64,000 bases of DNA from Kitasatospora sp052076145 (GCF_052076145.1 NZ_CP197246.1:4526001-4590000); one strand, 5' to 3'. Positions 22,840 through 34,664 are shown, counted from the first letter of the stretch. Numbers and translations: made by a program. The notes: generated by a model from the sequence alone, not told the origin.

Positions 22840-24447
22840 TCAGCGTTCGACGGCGACGGCCAGGATCTCCGGGAGGCGGCCGAGCAGCCGGCGCGCCGCC
22901 AGGCGGATGCCGAGGGCGGCGGCCCCGGCGCCGTACAGCGGCCCGGCCAGCAGGACGGGCCAGATCGGGGTGTCCGTCAGCAGCAGGGCGAGCAGCAGCC
23001 CGCCGACCGGGAGGGTGAGCAGCAACACACCGAGCAGCGAGCCGAAGCTGTTGAGCAGCACCACCCCGCTCTGCCCGGGGGCGGCGTTGCGCATCGGGTT
23101 GCTGTCGGCGGGCATCGTGTACGGCACGAGCACGCTGAGCACCGACCCGAGGCCGACGCCGCAGCCGAGCGCGGCCAGGGTGAGGCCGAGCGCGGGCGCC
23201 AGCTGGCTCCACTGGCCGGTGGCGGCGGCGAGCACCACGGCGAGCAGCGTGGCGCTCGGCACGGCGTACGCGACCACGGCGTACGCCCGGCCGCGCAGTT
23301 CCTCGCGGGCGTGGGCGGGGGTGGCGATGCTGCTGGCGACCATCCAGAACGCCGAGCCGTCCATCCCGAAGAGGTTGACCATCTGGAGGCCGAGCATCAG
23401 ACCGGCCAGGCAGACCACGTAGACCGAGGACCACCCCTGGATGACGGAGAGGACGCAGAAGACCACCGTCATGCCGATGCTGGTGAAGACGGCGGCCTTG
23501 GCGCGCGGCTCGCGCCAGGCGTACCGGAGGTGGCGCTGCATGGCGGCCCCGGCCCGGCCCCGGGGGAGGAGGCGGTCGGTGCGCGAGCGGCCGACGGCCT
23601 TGGTGTCGATCTGGGTGGAGGCGTCGGCCGTCACCATCAGCTGCTGGAGGCTGCCGCGCCACCAGCGCAGCAGCAGTACGAGCAGGGCGCCGGTCAGGGC
23701 GAGCTGCCCGGCCGCGGCGCCGTACGAGCCGTCCCCGGCGCTGCGGACCGCGTCGACGGCGCTGACCGGCGGGAGCCAGCGCAGCACGGCGGCGAAGGGC
23801 TTCAGCGGTGAGAGGTCGAGCCGGCCGCCGTGGTGGCCGAAGACGCTCTGCGAGGTGAGGTTCGCCACCTGGATCAGGACGGCGAAGAGCAGCCCGCCGA
23901 AGATCGCGAAGTCCTTGCCGCGTCGGCTGGACAGCAGTCTGGCGTTGCCCGCCGCGACGGCGCGGGAGAGCGTGACGCAGGTGACCGCCGTCAGTGGCAC
24001 GGCGAGCACCGCCACCAGGGCGGACACCCCGCCGTCGGCGGCCGCGATCGCGGCGGCGGTGAGCAGCAGCAGCGTCAGCACCGGGCCGGGCCCGATCAGC
24101 GCGCCGATCAGGGTGCCGCGCAGCATCGCGGCGGGCCGCAGCGGCAGCATGGTGAGGCGGGTCGGGTCGGCGCTCTCGTCGCTGCTGAAGAGGAAGAGCG
24201 GCAGCGCGGCCCAGCCGACGGTCAGGCCGGTGACGAGCATCACGGCCGCGTCGGCGGCACCGGCGTGCCCGTGCAGGAAGGCGAAGGCGACGGACATCGC
24301 GGTGACGAAGAGCAGGCCGACGAGCGAGCCGATGACGTAGACGGCCATCCGCTGCGGGCTGCGCTTCAGCCCGTTGGCGAGCAGCCGGAGCTTGAGCTGG
24401 ACGAGGGCCCGGACGACGGCCCTGTCCTCGGGTACGGCGAGGCTCAT
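22840..24447 (-). CDS. ABC transporter permease (ABC-2 type exporter)
   Basis: A 535-residue polytopic membrane protein with about twelve hydrophobic segments in two clusters separated by a charged cytoplasmic loop (ADASTQIDTKAVGRSRTDRL). It overlaps the upstream ATP-binding gene by 4 nt (ATGA), so the two form one exporter. The start is ATG 24447-24445. The substrate cannot be inferred. No regulator or peptide gene lies next to it. Confidence 0.87.
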   Translation of the reverse strand: MSLAVPEDRAVVRALVQLKLRLLANGLKRSPQRMAVYVIGSLVGLLFVTAMSVAFAFLHGHAGAADAAVMLVTGLTVGWAALPLFLFSSDESADPTRLTMLPLRPAAMLRGTLIGALIGPGPVLTLLLLTAAAIAAADGGVSALVAVLAVPLTAVTCVTLSRAVAAGNARLLSSRRGKDFAIFGGLLFAVLIQVANLTSQSVFGHHGGRLDLSPLKPFAAVLRWLPPVSAVDAVRSAGDGSYGAAAGQLALTGALLVLLLRWWRGSLQQLMVTADASTQIDTKAVGRSRTDRLLPRGRAGAAMQRHLRYAWREPRAKAAVFTSIGMTVVFCVLSVIQGWSSVYVVCLAGLMLGLQMVNLFGMDGSAFWMVASSIATPAHAREELRGRAYAVVAYAVPSATLLAVVLAAATGQWSQLAPALGLTLAALGCGVGLGSVLSVLVPYTMPADSNPMRNAAPGQSGVVLLNSFGSLLGVLLLTLPVGGLLLALLLTDTPIWPVLLAGPLYGAGAAALGIRLAARRLLGRLPEILAVAVER

Positions 24448-25223
24448 CGCTCGCCGCCCAGCCAGTCGAGGGCCGCGCCGTCGTCCTCGCGGACGCCGAT
24501 CAGCTCCAGGAAGACGGTGTGCAGCGAGCGGTCGCCGCGGACGGTGTCCAGCGGGCCCTGGGCGATGACCTGGCCGGCGTTTATGACGGCGACCCAGTCG
24601 CAGAGCTGCTCGACGAGCTCCATCACGTGGCTGGAGAACACCACGGTGGAGCCGGCGGCGGCGTACCGCTTGAGCACGCCGCGGATGGTCTGCGCGGAGA
24701 CCGGGTCGACGCCCTCGAACGGCTCGTCGAGGAAGAGCACGTCCGGGTTGTGCAGCAGGGCGGCGGCCAGGCCGATCTTCTTGCGCATGCCGGTCGAGTA
24801 GTCGGCGACGAGCTTGTCGGCGGCCCCGAGCAGGTCGAGGACGGTCAGCAGCTCCTCGGCCCGGCGGTCCACCTCGGCGCCCGGCAGGCCGCGCAACCGG
24901 CCGTTGTACTGCAGGAGTTCACGCCCGCTCAACCGTTCGAACATCCGCAGGCCCTCCGGCAGGATGCCGATCCGCGCCTTGACGGCGACCGGGTCCGTCC
25001 AGACGTCGGCGCCGTGCACCAGCACCGTCCCGTGGTCGGGGCGGAGCAGGCCGGTGACCATCGAGAGCGTGGTGGTCTTCCCGGCGCCGTTCGGCCCGAC
25101 CAGCCCGACGAACGACCCGGCGGGGAGATCGAGGGTCAGCCCCGCCACGGCGGTGTGCTGGCCGAAGCGCTTCCACAGGTTGTGGATGCTCACGGCGGCG
25201 GACGGCGGTGTGGTCGCCTGCAT
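24444..25223 (-). CDS. ABC transporter ATP-binding protein
   Basis: Nucleotide-binding subunit of 259 residues. Walker A is GPNGAGKTTT, the signature motif is YSTGMRKKIGLA, Walker B is VLFLDEPFEGVD and the switch histidine is in FSSHVMELV. The protein belongs to the CcmA/DrrA-like ABC-2 exporter group. The start is ATG 25223-25221 with AGGAGA 8 nt upstream. It is the first gene of a two-gene operon with the permease and is divergent from the DUF1707 gene, with 273 bp between them that hold no other gene. Confidence 0.93.
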   Translation of the reverse strand: MQATTPPSAAVSIHNLWKRFGQHTAVAGLTLDLPAGSFVGLVGPNGAGKTTTLSMVTGLLRPDHGTVLVHGADVWTDPVAVKARIGILPEGLRMFERLSGRELLQYNGRLRGLPGAEVDRRAEELLTVLDLLGAADKLVADYSTGMRKKIGLAAALLHNPDVLFLDEPFEGVDPVSAQTIRGVLKRYAAAGSTVVFSSHVMELVEQLCDWVAVINAGQVIAQGPLDTVRGDRSLHTVFLELIGVREDDGAALDWLGGER

Positions 25224-25496
25224 GGCGGGGGTCTCCTGCTAGTCGGTACGACGGGTACGGGCACGTGTGTGCGGCTCAGCCTCTCACCGCCCGGCCGGGC
25301 CCGGTGGGGAAGCCGCCCGGCCTCGGCGTGTCTGGGCCGAACGGGTGAAATGTCCGGCCGTCCGCCCAGCCGCTCCAACCGGAATGCAACTGTCCGCCGG
25401 GCTCGTTCGTCCTCCACGTGAGAGAGTGCGCGGGCACGTGAGGACGCGGGCGCCGCACTGCACGCACGGGACGCACAGCACACCGGGAGGTGCCAG

Positions 25497-26090
25497 GTGG
25501 ACGTACAGCCGTGGGAGCAGCCGCAGCCCCGCCAGCAGCCGTACCCGCCCCAGGCCTACCCGCCGCAGTCGTACCCGCCGCAGTCCTACCCGCCGCAGCC
25601 CAACCCGGCGCAGACGTGGCAGCCCGCCGGGATGCGGGCCGCGCAGACCGACCGGGACCGCACCGTCGACGTCCTGAAGGCTGCGTACGCCGAGGGCCGG
25701 CTCTCGGCCGAGGAGTACTCGGACCGCTTCGACCACGCCCAGCAGGCGAAGACGTACGGGCAGTTGGCGCAGCTCGTCGCGGATCTGCCCGCCGGGCCGA
25801 TGGTCGGACAGCCCGCCGGTGTGCCGCAGACCTTTCTGGCGCCCGCCCCCGCCCCCGCGCCGCGCACCAGCCCGGCCGCCGTCGCCTCGCTGGTGCTCGG
25901 GCTGCTCTGCGTCCCGACGCTCGGGCTGCTCGGGCTGCCCGCCGTCGTCACCGGCCACCTGGCGACCCGACAGATCCGGGCCCAGGGCGAGAGCGGTGAG
26001 GGGATGGCCCTGGCCGGCCTGCTGCTCGGCTGGCTGTCGGTCACGGGCTGGCTGGCCCTGATCGCGATCGGGCTGATGACCAGCGGGTGA
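25497..26090 (+). CDS. DUF1707/DUF4190 membrane protein with proline-rich N-terminus
   Basis: A 197-residue protein. Residues about 5-45 are proline, glutamine and tyrosine rich with tandem YPPQ repeats. A DUF1707 (SHOCT-like) segment follows: DRTVDVLKAAYAEGRLSAEEYSDR. Two hydrophobic C-terminal helices (about 130-195, SLVLGLLCVPTLGLLGL and LLLGWLSVTGWLALIAI) match DUF4190. It starts at GTG 25497 behind GGGAGGTG. It is the last gene before the str operon leader. The role is unknown; related actinomycete proteins are often annotated as envelope proteins. Confidence 0.85.
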   Translation: MDVQPWEQPQPRQQPYPPQAYPPQSYPPQSYPPQPNPAQTWQPAGMRAAQTDRDRTVDVLKAAYAEGRLSAEEYSDRFDHAQQAKTYGQLAQLVADLPAGPMVGQPAGVPQTFLAPAPAPAPRTSPAAVASLVLGLLCVPTLGLLGLPAVVTGHLATRQIRAQGESGEGMALAGLLLGWLSVTGWLALIAIGLMTSG

Positions 26091-26218
26091 GCGGCAGGTG
26101 GGCGGCCTGCAGTGCTCGGCTCGCCCCGTGCCGCCGTCTGTGGTATGACGGCTGTGTCCCGCTGCGCCGTCCGGGTGCCCCGGGCCCGTCCGCGCCGAGC
26201 TGCGGCGTTGCATTTGTT

Positions 26219-26247
26219 TTGACCGGCGCCGATGCGCTAGGTACGCT
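26219..26247 (+). promoter_or_regulatory. str operon promoter
   Basis: TTGACC (26219-26224) and TACGCT (26242-26247) are 17 bp apart, close to the principal sigma factor consensus. Transcription would start near 26254, giving a leader of about 270 nt before rpsL. Confidence 0.75.
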
Positions 26248-26253
26248 CTGACC

Positions 26254-26523
26254 TTGTGCCTGGGGTGTCCCCGGGTCCTTGTGCGTGCAAGCACACCGGC
26301 CGCCGCGCCACACCGGAGCGTTTCAAACCGCCCCGCGCGCGCGAGCGCCGTCGCTGCACATCAGCATCATGGGATTCCGCGATTCCTCCCACTGCGCGAG
26401 CAGGCCTCACGGCCAGCGCCGCAGTACGGAAGAGGCTCAACACACCCGACCGCGTGGGTCGGAGGGTTGGGGTCGCCGCAGGTTAGTTTTACGCAGCCTT
26501 GGCACACAGAAAACGGAGAAATT
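26254..26523 (+). promoter_or_regulatory. rpsL leader with shared ribosomal-leader hairpin
   Basis: Untranslated leader between the predicted transcription start and rpsL. The block at 26440-26467 matches 26 of 28 bases of a block in the S10 operon leader (40795-40822). Its core CCGACC (26446-26451) pairs with GGTCGG (26457-26462) around a 5-nt GCGTG loop. No gene is seen in the leader; frames crossing it are extensions of rpsL or shadows. The hairpin may bind a regulator common to both operons (inference). Confidence 0.6.
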
Positions 26524-26895
26524 GTGCCTACGATCCAGCAGCTGGTCCGAAAGGGCCGGCAGGACAAGGTCGAGAAGAACAAGACGCCCGCGCTCAAGGG
26601 CTCCCCCCAGCGCCGTGGTGTTTGCACCCGTGTGTACACGACGACCCCGAAGAAGCCGAACTCGGCTCTCCGTAAGGTCGCCCGTGTGCGCCTCACCAGC
26701 GGGATCGAGGTCACCGCCTACATTCCGGGTGAGGGCCACAACCTGCAGGAGCACTCCATCGTGCTGGTGCGCGGTGGCCGTGTGAAGGACCTTCCTGGTG
26801 TGCGCTACAAGATCATTCGCGGCTCGCTCGACACCCAGGGTGTCAAGAACCGCAAGCAGGCTCGTAGCCGCTACGGCGCCAAGAAGGAGAAGTAA
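26524..26895 (+). CDS. rpsL: 30S ribosomal protein uS12
   Basis: Decoding-centre protein S12, 123 residues, start GTG 26524 behind GGAG (26515-26518). The conserved loop YTTTPKKPNSALRK carries K43, and RGGRVKD carries K88. Both are the wild-type residues at the classic streptomycin-resistance positions. It is the first gene of the str operon; rpsG follows by 2 bp. Confidence 0.98.
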   Translation: MPTIQQLVRKGRQDKVEKNKTPALKGSPQRRGVCTRVYTTTPKKPNSALRKVARVRLTSGIEVTAYIPGEGHNLQEHSIVLVRGGRVKDLPGVRYKIIRGSLDTQGVKNRKQARSRYGAKKEK

Positions 26896-26897
26896 GA

Positions 26898-27368
26898 ATG
26901 CCTCGTAAGGGTCCCGCCCCGAAGCGCCCGGTCATCATCGACCCGGTCTACGGCTCGCCGCTCGTGACCTCGCTGGTCAACAAGATCCTGCTGCACGGCA
27001 AGCGCTCCACCGCCGAGCGGATCGTCTACGGCGCCCTCGAGGGCGTCCGTGAGAAGACCGGTGCCGACCCCGTGGTCGCCCTCAAGCGCGCGCTTGAGAA
27101 CGTCAAGCCCACCCTTGAGGTGAAGTCCCGCCGCGTCGGTGGCGCCACCTACCAGGTGCCGGTCGAGGTCCGTCCGGGCCGCGCCAACACTCTGGCGCTG
27201 CGCTGGCTGGTCGGCTACTCCCGCGCCCGTCGCGAGAAGACCATGACCGAGCGTCTGCTCAACGAGATCCTCGACGCCAGCAACGGCCTCGGTGCTTCCG
27301 TGAAGCGTCGCGAGGACACCCACAAGATGGCCGAGTCCAACAAGGCCTTCGCGCACTACCGCTGGTAG
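26898..27368 (+). CDS. rpsG: 30S ribosomal protein uS7
   Basis: Primary 16S rRNA-binding protein of the 30S head, 156 residues, the usual length. It begins MPRKGPAPKRPV and ends SNKAFAHYRW, both typical. It lies 2 bp after rpsL and 39 bp before fusA, in the conserved str order. In E. coli S7 is the translational repressor of this operon; whether that applies here cannot be read from the sequence. Confidence 0.98.
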   Translation: MPRKGPAPKRPVIIDPVYGSPLVTSLVNKILLHGKRSTAERIVYGALEGVREKTGADPVVALKRALENVKPTLEVKSRRVGGATYQVPVEVRPGRANTLALRWLVGYSRARREKTMTERLLNEILDASNGLGASVKRREDTHKMAESNKAFAHYRW

Positions 27369-27407
27369 TCCGAACCCCGTCACTAGACAGAGAGAGAACG
27401 AGCCACC

Positions 27408-29513
<2,106 letters not shown>

Positions 29514-29562
29514 CTCCCGCAATCGGGACGTTCCAGACCCCTTAGGCTATTAGGAGGCGAAT

Positions 29563-29590
29563 CCGGGGGGATCTACCCAGATCCCCCCGG
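29563..29590 (+). other. Perfect hairpin in the fusA-tuf spacer
   Basis: A 12-bp perfect stem (29563-29574 with 29579-29590) closes a 4-nt loop 50 nt after fusA. No T-run follows. It may attenuate read-through into tuf or stabilise the upstream mRNA. Streptomycete tuf genes are known to have an extra promoter in this spacer, but I do not see a convincing one here. Confidence 0.6.
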
Positions 29591-29708
29591 GTCTCCTCCG
29601 CCCAACCGCGGGACGGTACGGGGTGCCCAACCGGCACTCCGCACCCAACCCGATCAAAGACCAACTGACGTCAGCACGGCGTACAGAACTGTCCTCAGGA
29701 GGACTGCA

Positions 29709-30902
<1,194 letters not shown>

Positions 30903-30986
30903 TTACTTGATGGTCTGACCTGACTCCTTGAGGGTCCGTTCTCCCGCTGCCCGTGAGGGTGGGGGGAGGGCGGGCCCTTCTTGGTT

Positions 30987-31048
30987 GGCAGAAAACAGCG
31001 AACGGCTGACAGATTTCAGAATCTGTCAGCCGTTCGCTGTTTTCTGCC
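30987..31048. terminator. Perfect 29-bp hairpin ending the str operon
   Basis: Bases 30987-31015 are exactly complementary to 31020-31048 with a 4-nt TCAG loop. The stem has A-rich and T-rich flanks (GAAAAC/GTTTTC), so it can act on both strands. It sits between tuf and the convergent rmlC gene and most likely terminates both. Confidence 0.92.
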
Positions 31049-31067
31049 ACTCGGCAGTCGCCAGCTG

Positions 31068-31670
31068 TCAGTCGTCGACGCTCAGCGAAGCCGTGTACGT
31101 CATGCACGCCTCGAACGACGGCAGCAGCCCGCTCGTCAGCGCGTCCGCCAGCGATGGCGCCGCGTCGTCCCGGTCGGAGAGCTGTGGCATGTCCTGCGGC
31201 CACTTGATGGCGAGGTCCGGGTCCAGCGGGTGCACCGCGTGCTCGCCGGTCGGGCTGTACGTCTCCGAGCACACGTACGAGAGCGTGGCGTCGTCGGTGA
31301 GGGCGCAGAAGCCGTGGCCGACTCCCTCGGGCACGTAGACCGAGCGCCGGTCGGCGTCGTCCAGCCGGACGAACTCCCAGCGGCCGAAGGCCGGCGAGCC
31401 GACCCGCAGGTCGACGACGACGTCGAGCACCGCCCCGCGCACGCAGCTCACGTACTTCGCCTGACCGGGCGGGACGTCCGCGAAGTGGATGCCGCGCACC
31501 ACCCCGCGCGCCGAGACCGAGAGGTTGCCCTGGGCGAACCGCAGCGGGTGCCCGACCACCTCGGCCAGCTTGTCGAAGCGGTACCACTCCATGAAGAGCC
31601 CGCGCGGGTCGCCGTGCAGCTGCGGGGTGATCTCGAAGGCGCCTGGGATCGCCAACTCGCGGAACTTCAC
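31068..31670 (-). CDS. rmlC: dTDP-4-dehydrorhamnose 3,5-epimerase
   Basis: Third enzyme of dTDP-L-rhamnose synthesis, 200 residues, RmlC cupin fold. Landmarks are GDPRGLFMEWYR, SVSARGVVRGIHF (with the catalytic histidine), GAVLDVVVDLRVGSPAFG, YVPEGVGHGF and the active-site tyrosine in CSETYSPTGE. The start is GTG 31670-31668 and overlaps the rmlA stop by 4 nt, so both are translated from one transcript. The family name is secure; strict rhamnose rather than another deoxysugar is inferred from the complete rml set beside it. Confidence 0.95.
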   Translation of the reverse strand: MKFRELAIPGAFEITPQLHGDPRGLFMEWYRFDKLAEVVGHPLRFAQGNLSVSARGVVRGIHFADVPPGQAKYVSCVRGAVLDVVVDLRVGSPAFGRWEFVRLDDADRRSVYVPEGVGHGFCALTDDATLSYVCSETYSPTGEHAVHPLDPDLAIKWPQDMPQLSDRDDAAPSLADALTSGLLPSFEACMTYTASLSVDD

Positions 31671-32584
31671 GGGGTGTTCTCCTCGTTCGCGGCATCGTTC
31701 ACAGCACTGTCGTTCGCAGCGTCCTCGTCCAGCAGGTCCAGCAGGTAGCGACCGTACCCGCTCTTGAGCAACGGCTCTGCCAGTGCCCGGAGTTGGGTGT
31801 TGTCGATCAGCCCGGCCCGCCAGGCGGCCTCCTCGACGCAGCCGATCTTGAAGCCCTGGCGCTCCTCGATCACCCGGACGAACTCCGAGGCCTGCACCAT
31901 CGAGACGAAGGTGCCGGTGTCCAGCCAGGCGGTGCCGCGGTCGAGCTTGGTGACGTGGAGCTCGCCCCGCCGCAGGTAGGCGTCGTTGACCGCGGTGATC
32001 TCCAGCTCGCCCCGGGCGCTGGGCTTCAGGCCGCGGGCGATCTCGACCACCTGGTTGTCGTAGAAGTACAGCCCGGGTACGGCGTAGCGGGACTTGGGGG
32101 CGGTGGGCTTCTCCTCGATGGAGATGACGTGCCCGTGCTCGTCGAACTCGACCACGCCGTACGCCGTCGGGTCGGCCACGGGGTACGCGAAGACCCTGCC
32201 GCCCTTCTCGCCGGTGTGCTCGGCGAGCCGGGTGCCGAGGCCGCTGCCGTGGAAGATGTTGTCGCCGAGGATCAGCGCGACGCCCTCGTCGCCGATGAAG
32301 TCGGCCCCGAGGACGAACGCCTGGGCGATGCCCTCCGGCCGGTCCTGGACGGCGTACTCGAGGCGGAGCCCGAACTGGGAGCCGTCGCCGAGCAGACGGG
32401 CGAACTGGGCCTGGTCCTCCGGTGTGGTGATGATCAGGATCTCGCTGATCCCGGCCATGACCAGGGTGGAGAGCGGGTAGTAGATCATCGGCTTGTCGAA
32501 CACCGGGAGCAGCTGCTTCGACACCGCGCGGGTCAGCGGCCACAGTCGTGAGCCGGTGCCGCCGGCCAGGAGAATTCCTCGCAT
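31667..32584 (-). CDS. rmlA: Glucose-1-phosphate thymidylyltransferase
   Basis: First step of dTDP-rhamnose synthesis, making dTDP-glucose from glucose-1-phosphate and dTTP. It has 305 residues. Nucleotidyltransferase motifs are GGTGSRLWPLT at the N-terminus, LGDNIFHG for metal binding, and EEKPTAPKS. The C-terminus has a short unconserved tail. It starts at ATG 32584-32582 with no evident ribosome-binding site. It is divergent from rmlB across 91 bp. Confidence 0.95.
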   Translation of the reverse strand: MRGILLAGGTGSRLWPLTRAVSKQLLPVFDKPMIYYPLSTLVMAGISEILIITTPEDQAQFARLLGDGSQFGLRLEYAVQDRPEGIAQAFVLGADFIGDEGVALILGDNIFHGSGLGTRLAEHTGEKGGRVFAYPVADPTAYGVVEFDEHGHVISIEEKPTAPKSRYAVPGLYFYDNQVVEIARGLKPSARGELEITAVNDAYLRRGELHVTKLDRGTAWLDTGTFVSMVQASEFVRVIEERQGFKIGCVEEAAWRAGLIDNTQLRALAEPLLKSGYGRYLLDLLDEDAANDSAVNDAANEENTP

Positions 32585-32675
32585 GACAGCACCCTATGCG
32601 AGCGCTGACACCCTGTAGTCGGCTACTTCCGGTCGAACCCGTAAATTGGTTGCGCGGCGGTACACTTCGCGAACT
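32585..32675. promoter_or_regulatory. Divergent rmlA/rmlB control region, possibly leaderless starts
   Basis: On the forward strand TACACT (32661-32666) ends 9 nt before the rmlB ATG. On the reverse strand TAGGGT ends 6 nt before the rmlA ATG. Transcription from either -10 would begin at or next to the start codon. Neither gene has a visible Shine-Dalgarno sequence, which fits leaderless mRNAs. The -35 elements are poor, so confidence is low. Confidence 0.4.
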
Positions 32676-33659
32676 ATGCGCATCCTTGTGACCGGCGGTG
32701 CCGGCTTCATCGGCTCGGAGTTCGTCCGCTCGCTGTTGGGCGCGGACGCCTCCGCTCGCATCACTGTCCTCGACAAGCTCACCTATTCGGGGGTCGAGGT
32801 CAACCTCGCGCCCGTCGCGGACCACCCCGGGTACCGCTTCGTCCGGGGCGACATCTGTGACGCCGCGACCGTGGACGAGGTGATGCCCGGCCACGACGTC
32901 GTGGTGCACTTCGCCGCCGAGTCGCACGTCGACCGCTCGATCGAGGGCGCCGGGCCGTTCGTGCAGACCAACGTCGTCGGCACCCAGGTGCTGCTCGACG
33001 CGGCCCGCAAGCACGGCGTCGGCCGCTTCGTCCACGTCTCGACTGACGAGGTCTACGGCTCGATCGCCGAGGGCTCCTGGACGGAGGAGTGGCCGCTCGC
33101 GCCCAACTCCCCGTACTCCGCCTCGAAGGCGGCCTCCGACCTGCTCGCGCTCGCCTACCACCGCACCCACGGCATGGACGTGGTGGTGACGCGCTGCTCG
33201 AACAACTACGGGTACTACCAGTTCCCCGAGAAGGTCATCCCGCTCTTCACCACCAACCTGATCGACGGCGGCAGCGTCCCGCTGTACGGCGACGGCGGCA
33301 ACATCCGGGACTGGCTGCACGTCTCCGACCACTGCCGGGGCATCGACCTGGTGATGCGCGGCGGCCGGGCCGGTCAGGTCTACAACATCGGCGGCGGCAC
33401 CGAGGTCACCAACAAGGAGCTGACCGCTCTGCTGCTGGAGGCCACCGGCACCGGCTGGGAGCGCGTCGAGCACGTCGCCGACCGCAAGGGCCACGACCTG
33501 CGCTACTCGCTCGACATCAGCAAGATCCGCACCGAGCTCGGCTACGAGCCGCAGGTCTCCTTCGCCGACGGCCTCGCCGCGACGGTCGCCTGGTACCGCG
33601 ACAACCGCGCCTGGTGGGAGCCGCTCAAGGCCGGGCTCTCCGTGAAGGCGGGAGCATGA
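32676..33659 (+). CDS. rmlB: dTDP-glucose 4,6-dehydratase
   Basis: Second enzyme of the rhamnose pathway, 327 residues, extended SDR fold with bound NAD. The glycine-rich motif GGAGFIGSEF is at the N-terminus. STDEVYGS carries the catalytic Thr-Asp-Glu, and YSASKAASD carries the Tyr-x3-Lys. RCSNNYGYYQFPEK is typical. ATG 32676 is the start; the frame from 32646 adds ten unlikely residues. It overlaps rmlD by 4 nt (ATGA). Confidence 0.96.
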   Translation: MRILVTGGAGFIGSEFVRSLLGADASARITVLDKLTYSGVEVNLAPVADHPGYRFVRGDICDAATVDEVMPGHDVVVHFAAESHVDRSIEGAGPFVQTNVVGTQVLLDAARKHGVGRFVHVSTDEVYGSIAEGSWTEEWPLAPNSPYSASKAASDLLALAYHRTHGMDVVVTRCSNNYGYYQFPEKVIPLFTTNLIDGGSVPLYGDGGNIRDWLHVSDHCRGIDLVMRGGRAGQVYNIGGGTEVTNKELTALLLEATGTGWERVEHVADRKGHDLRYSLDISKIRTELGYEPQVSFADGLAATVAWYRDNRAWWEPLKAGLSVKAGA

Positions 33660-34528
33660 CCAGCTGGCTGATCACCGGCGCGGGCGGCATGCTCGGCCAG
33701 GACCTGACGGCCGTCCTCACCGGTGAGCCGGTCCTCACCGGTGAACGCGTCACCGCGCTGGGTCGGGCCGATCTCGACATCACCGACCCGGCCGCCGTCC
33801 GGGCGGCCGTCGCCGGGCACGACGTGGTGGTCAACTGCGCCGCCTGGACGGACGTGGACGGTGCCGAGACCGCCGAGGAGGCAGCAACTGCCGTCAACGG
33901 CACGGGAGTTCGCCACATCGCCGCTGCCTGTGCGGAGAGCGGCGCCCGGCTGATCCAGGTCTCCACCGACTACGTGCTGCCCGGTGACGCCGAGCAGCCG
34001 TACGCCGAGGACGCCCCCACCGGCCCGGTCAACGCGTACGGGCGCAGCAAGCTCGTGGGGGAGCGGGCCGTCGCCGAACTCCTGCCCGAGCGTGGCTACA
34101 TCGTGCGCACGGCCTGGCTCTACGGCGAGCACGGCCGCAACTTCGTCGCGACCATGCTGAGCCTGGCCGCCCAGCGCGAGACCCTCGACGTGGTGGACGA
34201 CCAACTCGGCCAGCCCACCTGGTCGTGGGCCCTGGCCCGGCAGCTCGTCGCACTCGGCCGCAGCGCCGAGGCGCCGCCCGGCGTCTACCACGGCACCGCC
34301 TCCGGCGAGACCAGCTGGTACGGGCTCGCCCGCGCCGCCTACGAGCTGACCGGCCTCGACCCCGAGCGCATCCACCGCACCAGCTCCGCCGCGTACCCGC
34401 GCCCGGCCGCCCGGCCCGCGTACAGCGTCCTCGGGCACGACCGCTGGAAGGCCGCCGGGCTGACCCCGCTCGCCGACTGGCGCGAGTCCCTGGCGGAGGC
34501 GCTCACCCGGCCGGCCTTCCGCAGGTAG
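33656..34528 (+). CDS. rmlD: dTDP-4-dehydrorhamnose reductase
   Basis: Final step giving dTDP-L-rhamnose, 290 residues. It has GAGGMLGQDL for cofactor binding, STDYVLPG, and YGRSKLVGE with the SDR Tyr-x3-Lys. It overlaps rmlB. A 16-bp near-perfect duplication inside the gene (33713-33728 and 33731-33746) encodes a repeated VLTGE segment near residue 22-30, probably an in-frame slippage expansion in a surface loop. Confidence 0.94.
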   Translation: MTSWLITGAGGMLGQDLTAVLTGEPVLTGERVTALGRADLDITDPAAVRAAVAGHDVVVNCAAWTDVDGAETAEEAATAVNGTGVRHIAAACAESGARLIQVSTDYVLPGDAEQPYAEDAPTGPVNAYGRSKLVGERAVAELLPERGYIVRTAWLYGEHGRNFVATMLSLAAQRETLDVVDDQLGQPTWSWALARQLVALGRSAEAPPGVYHGTASGETSWYGLARAAYELTGLDPERIHRTSSAAYPRPAARPAYSVLGHDRWKAAGLTPLADWRESLAEALTRPAFRR

Positions 34529-34664
34529 CACGCCTGGCCGGTCCGTCGCCGGAGGGCTTCACCCGTCCGAGGCGTCACCGGCGACTGCTCTACGCTGTTG
34601 GCACCACGGGGACCCCAGCCAGTACCACGAGAACCGCCCCGCGCACGGAAAGGCGCCCTCGGCA

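Noticed and set aside
25520..25620. YPPQ repeats considered as a CRISPR-like or mobile repeat
   Set aside because: They are short, in frame and code for a proline-rich protein tail. No spacers are present, and no CRISPR array is seen elsewhere.
25840..25875. Repetitive GCGCCC-rich DNA as a structural repeat
   Set aside because: It encodes an alanine-proline linker inside the DUF1707 gene.
26254..26895. A 213-aa N-terminally extended S12 reading from 26254
   Set aside because: S12 is 123 residues in the family, and the extension covers the leader.
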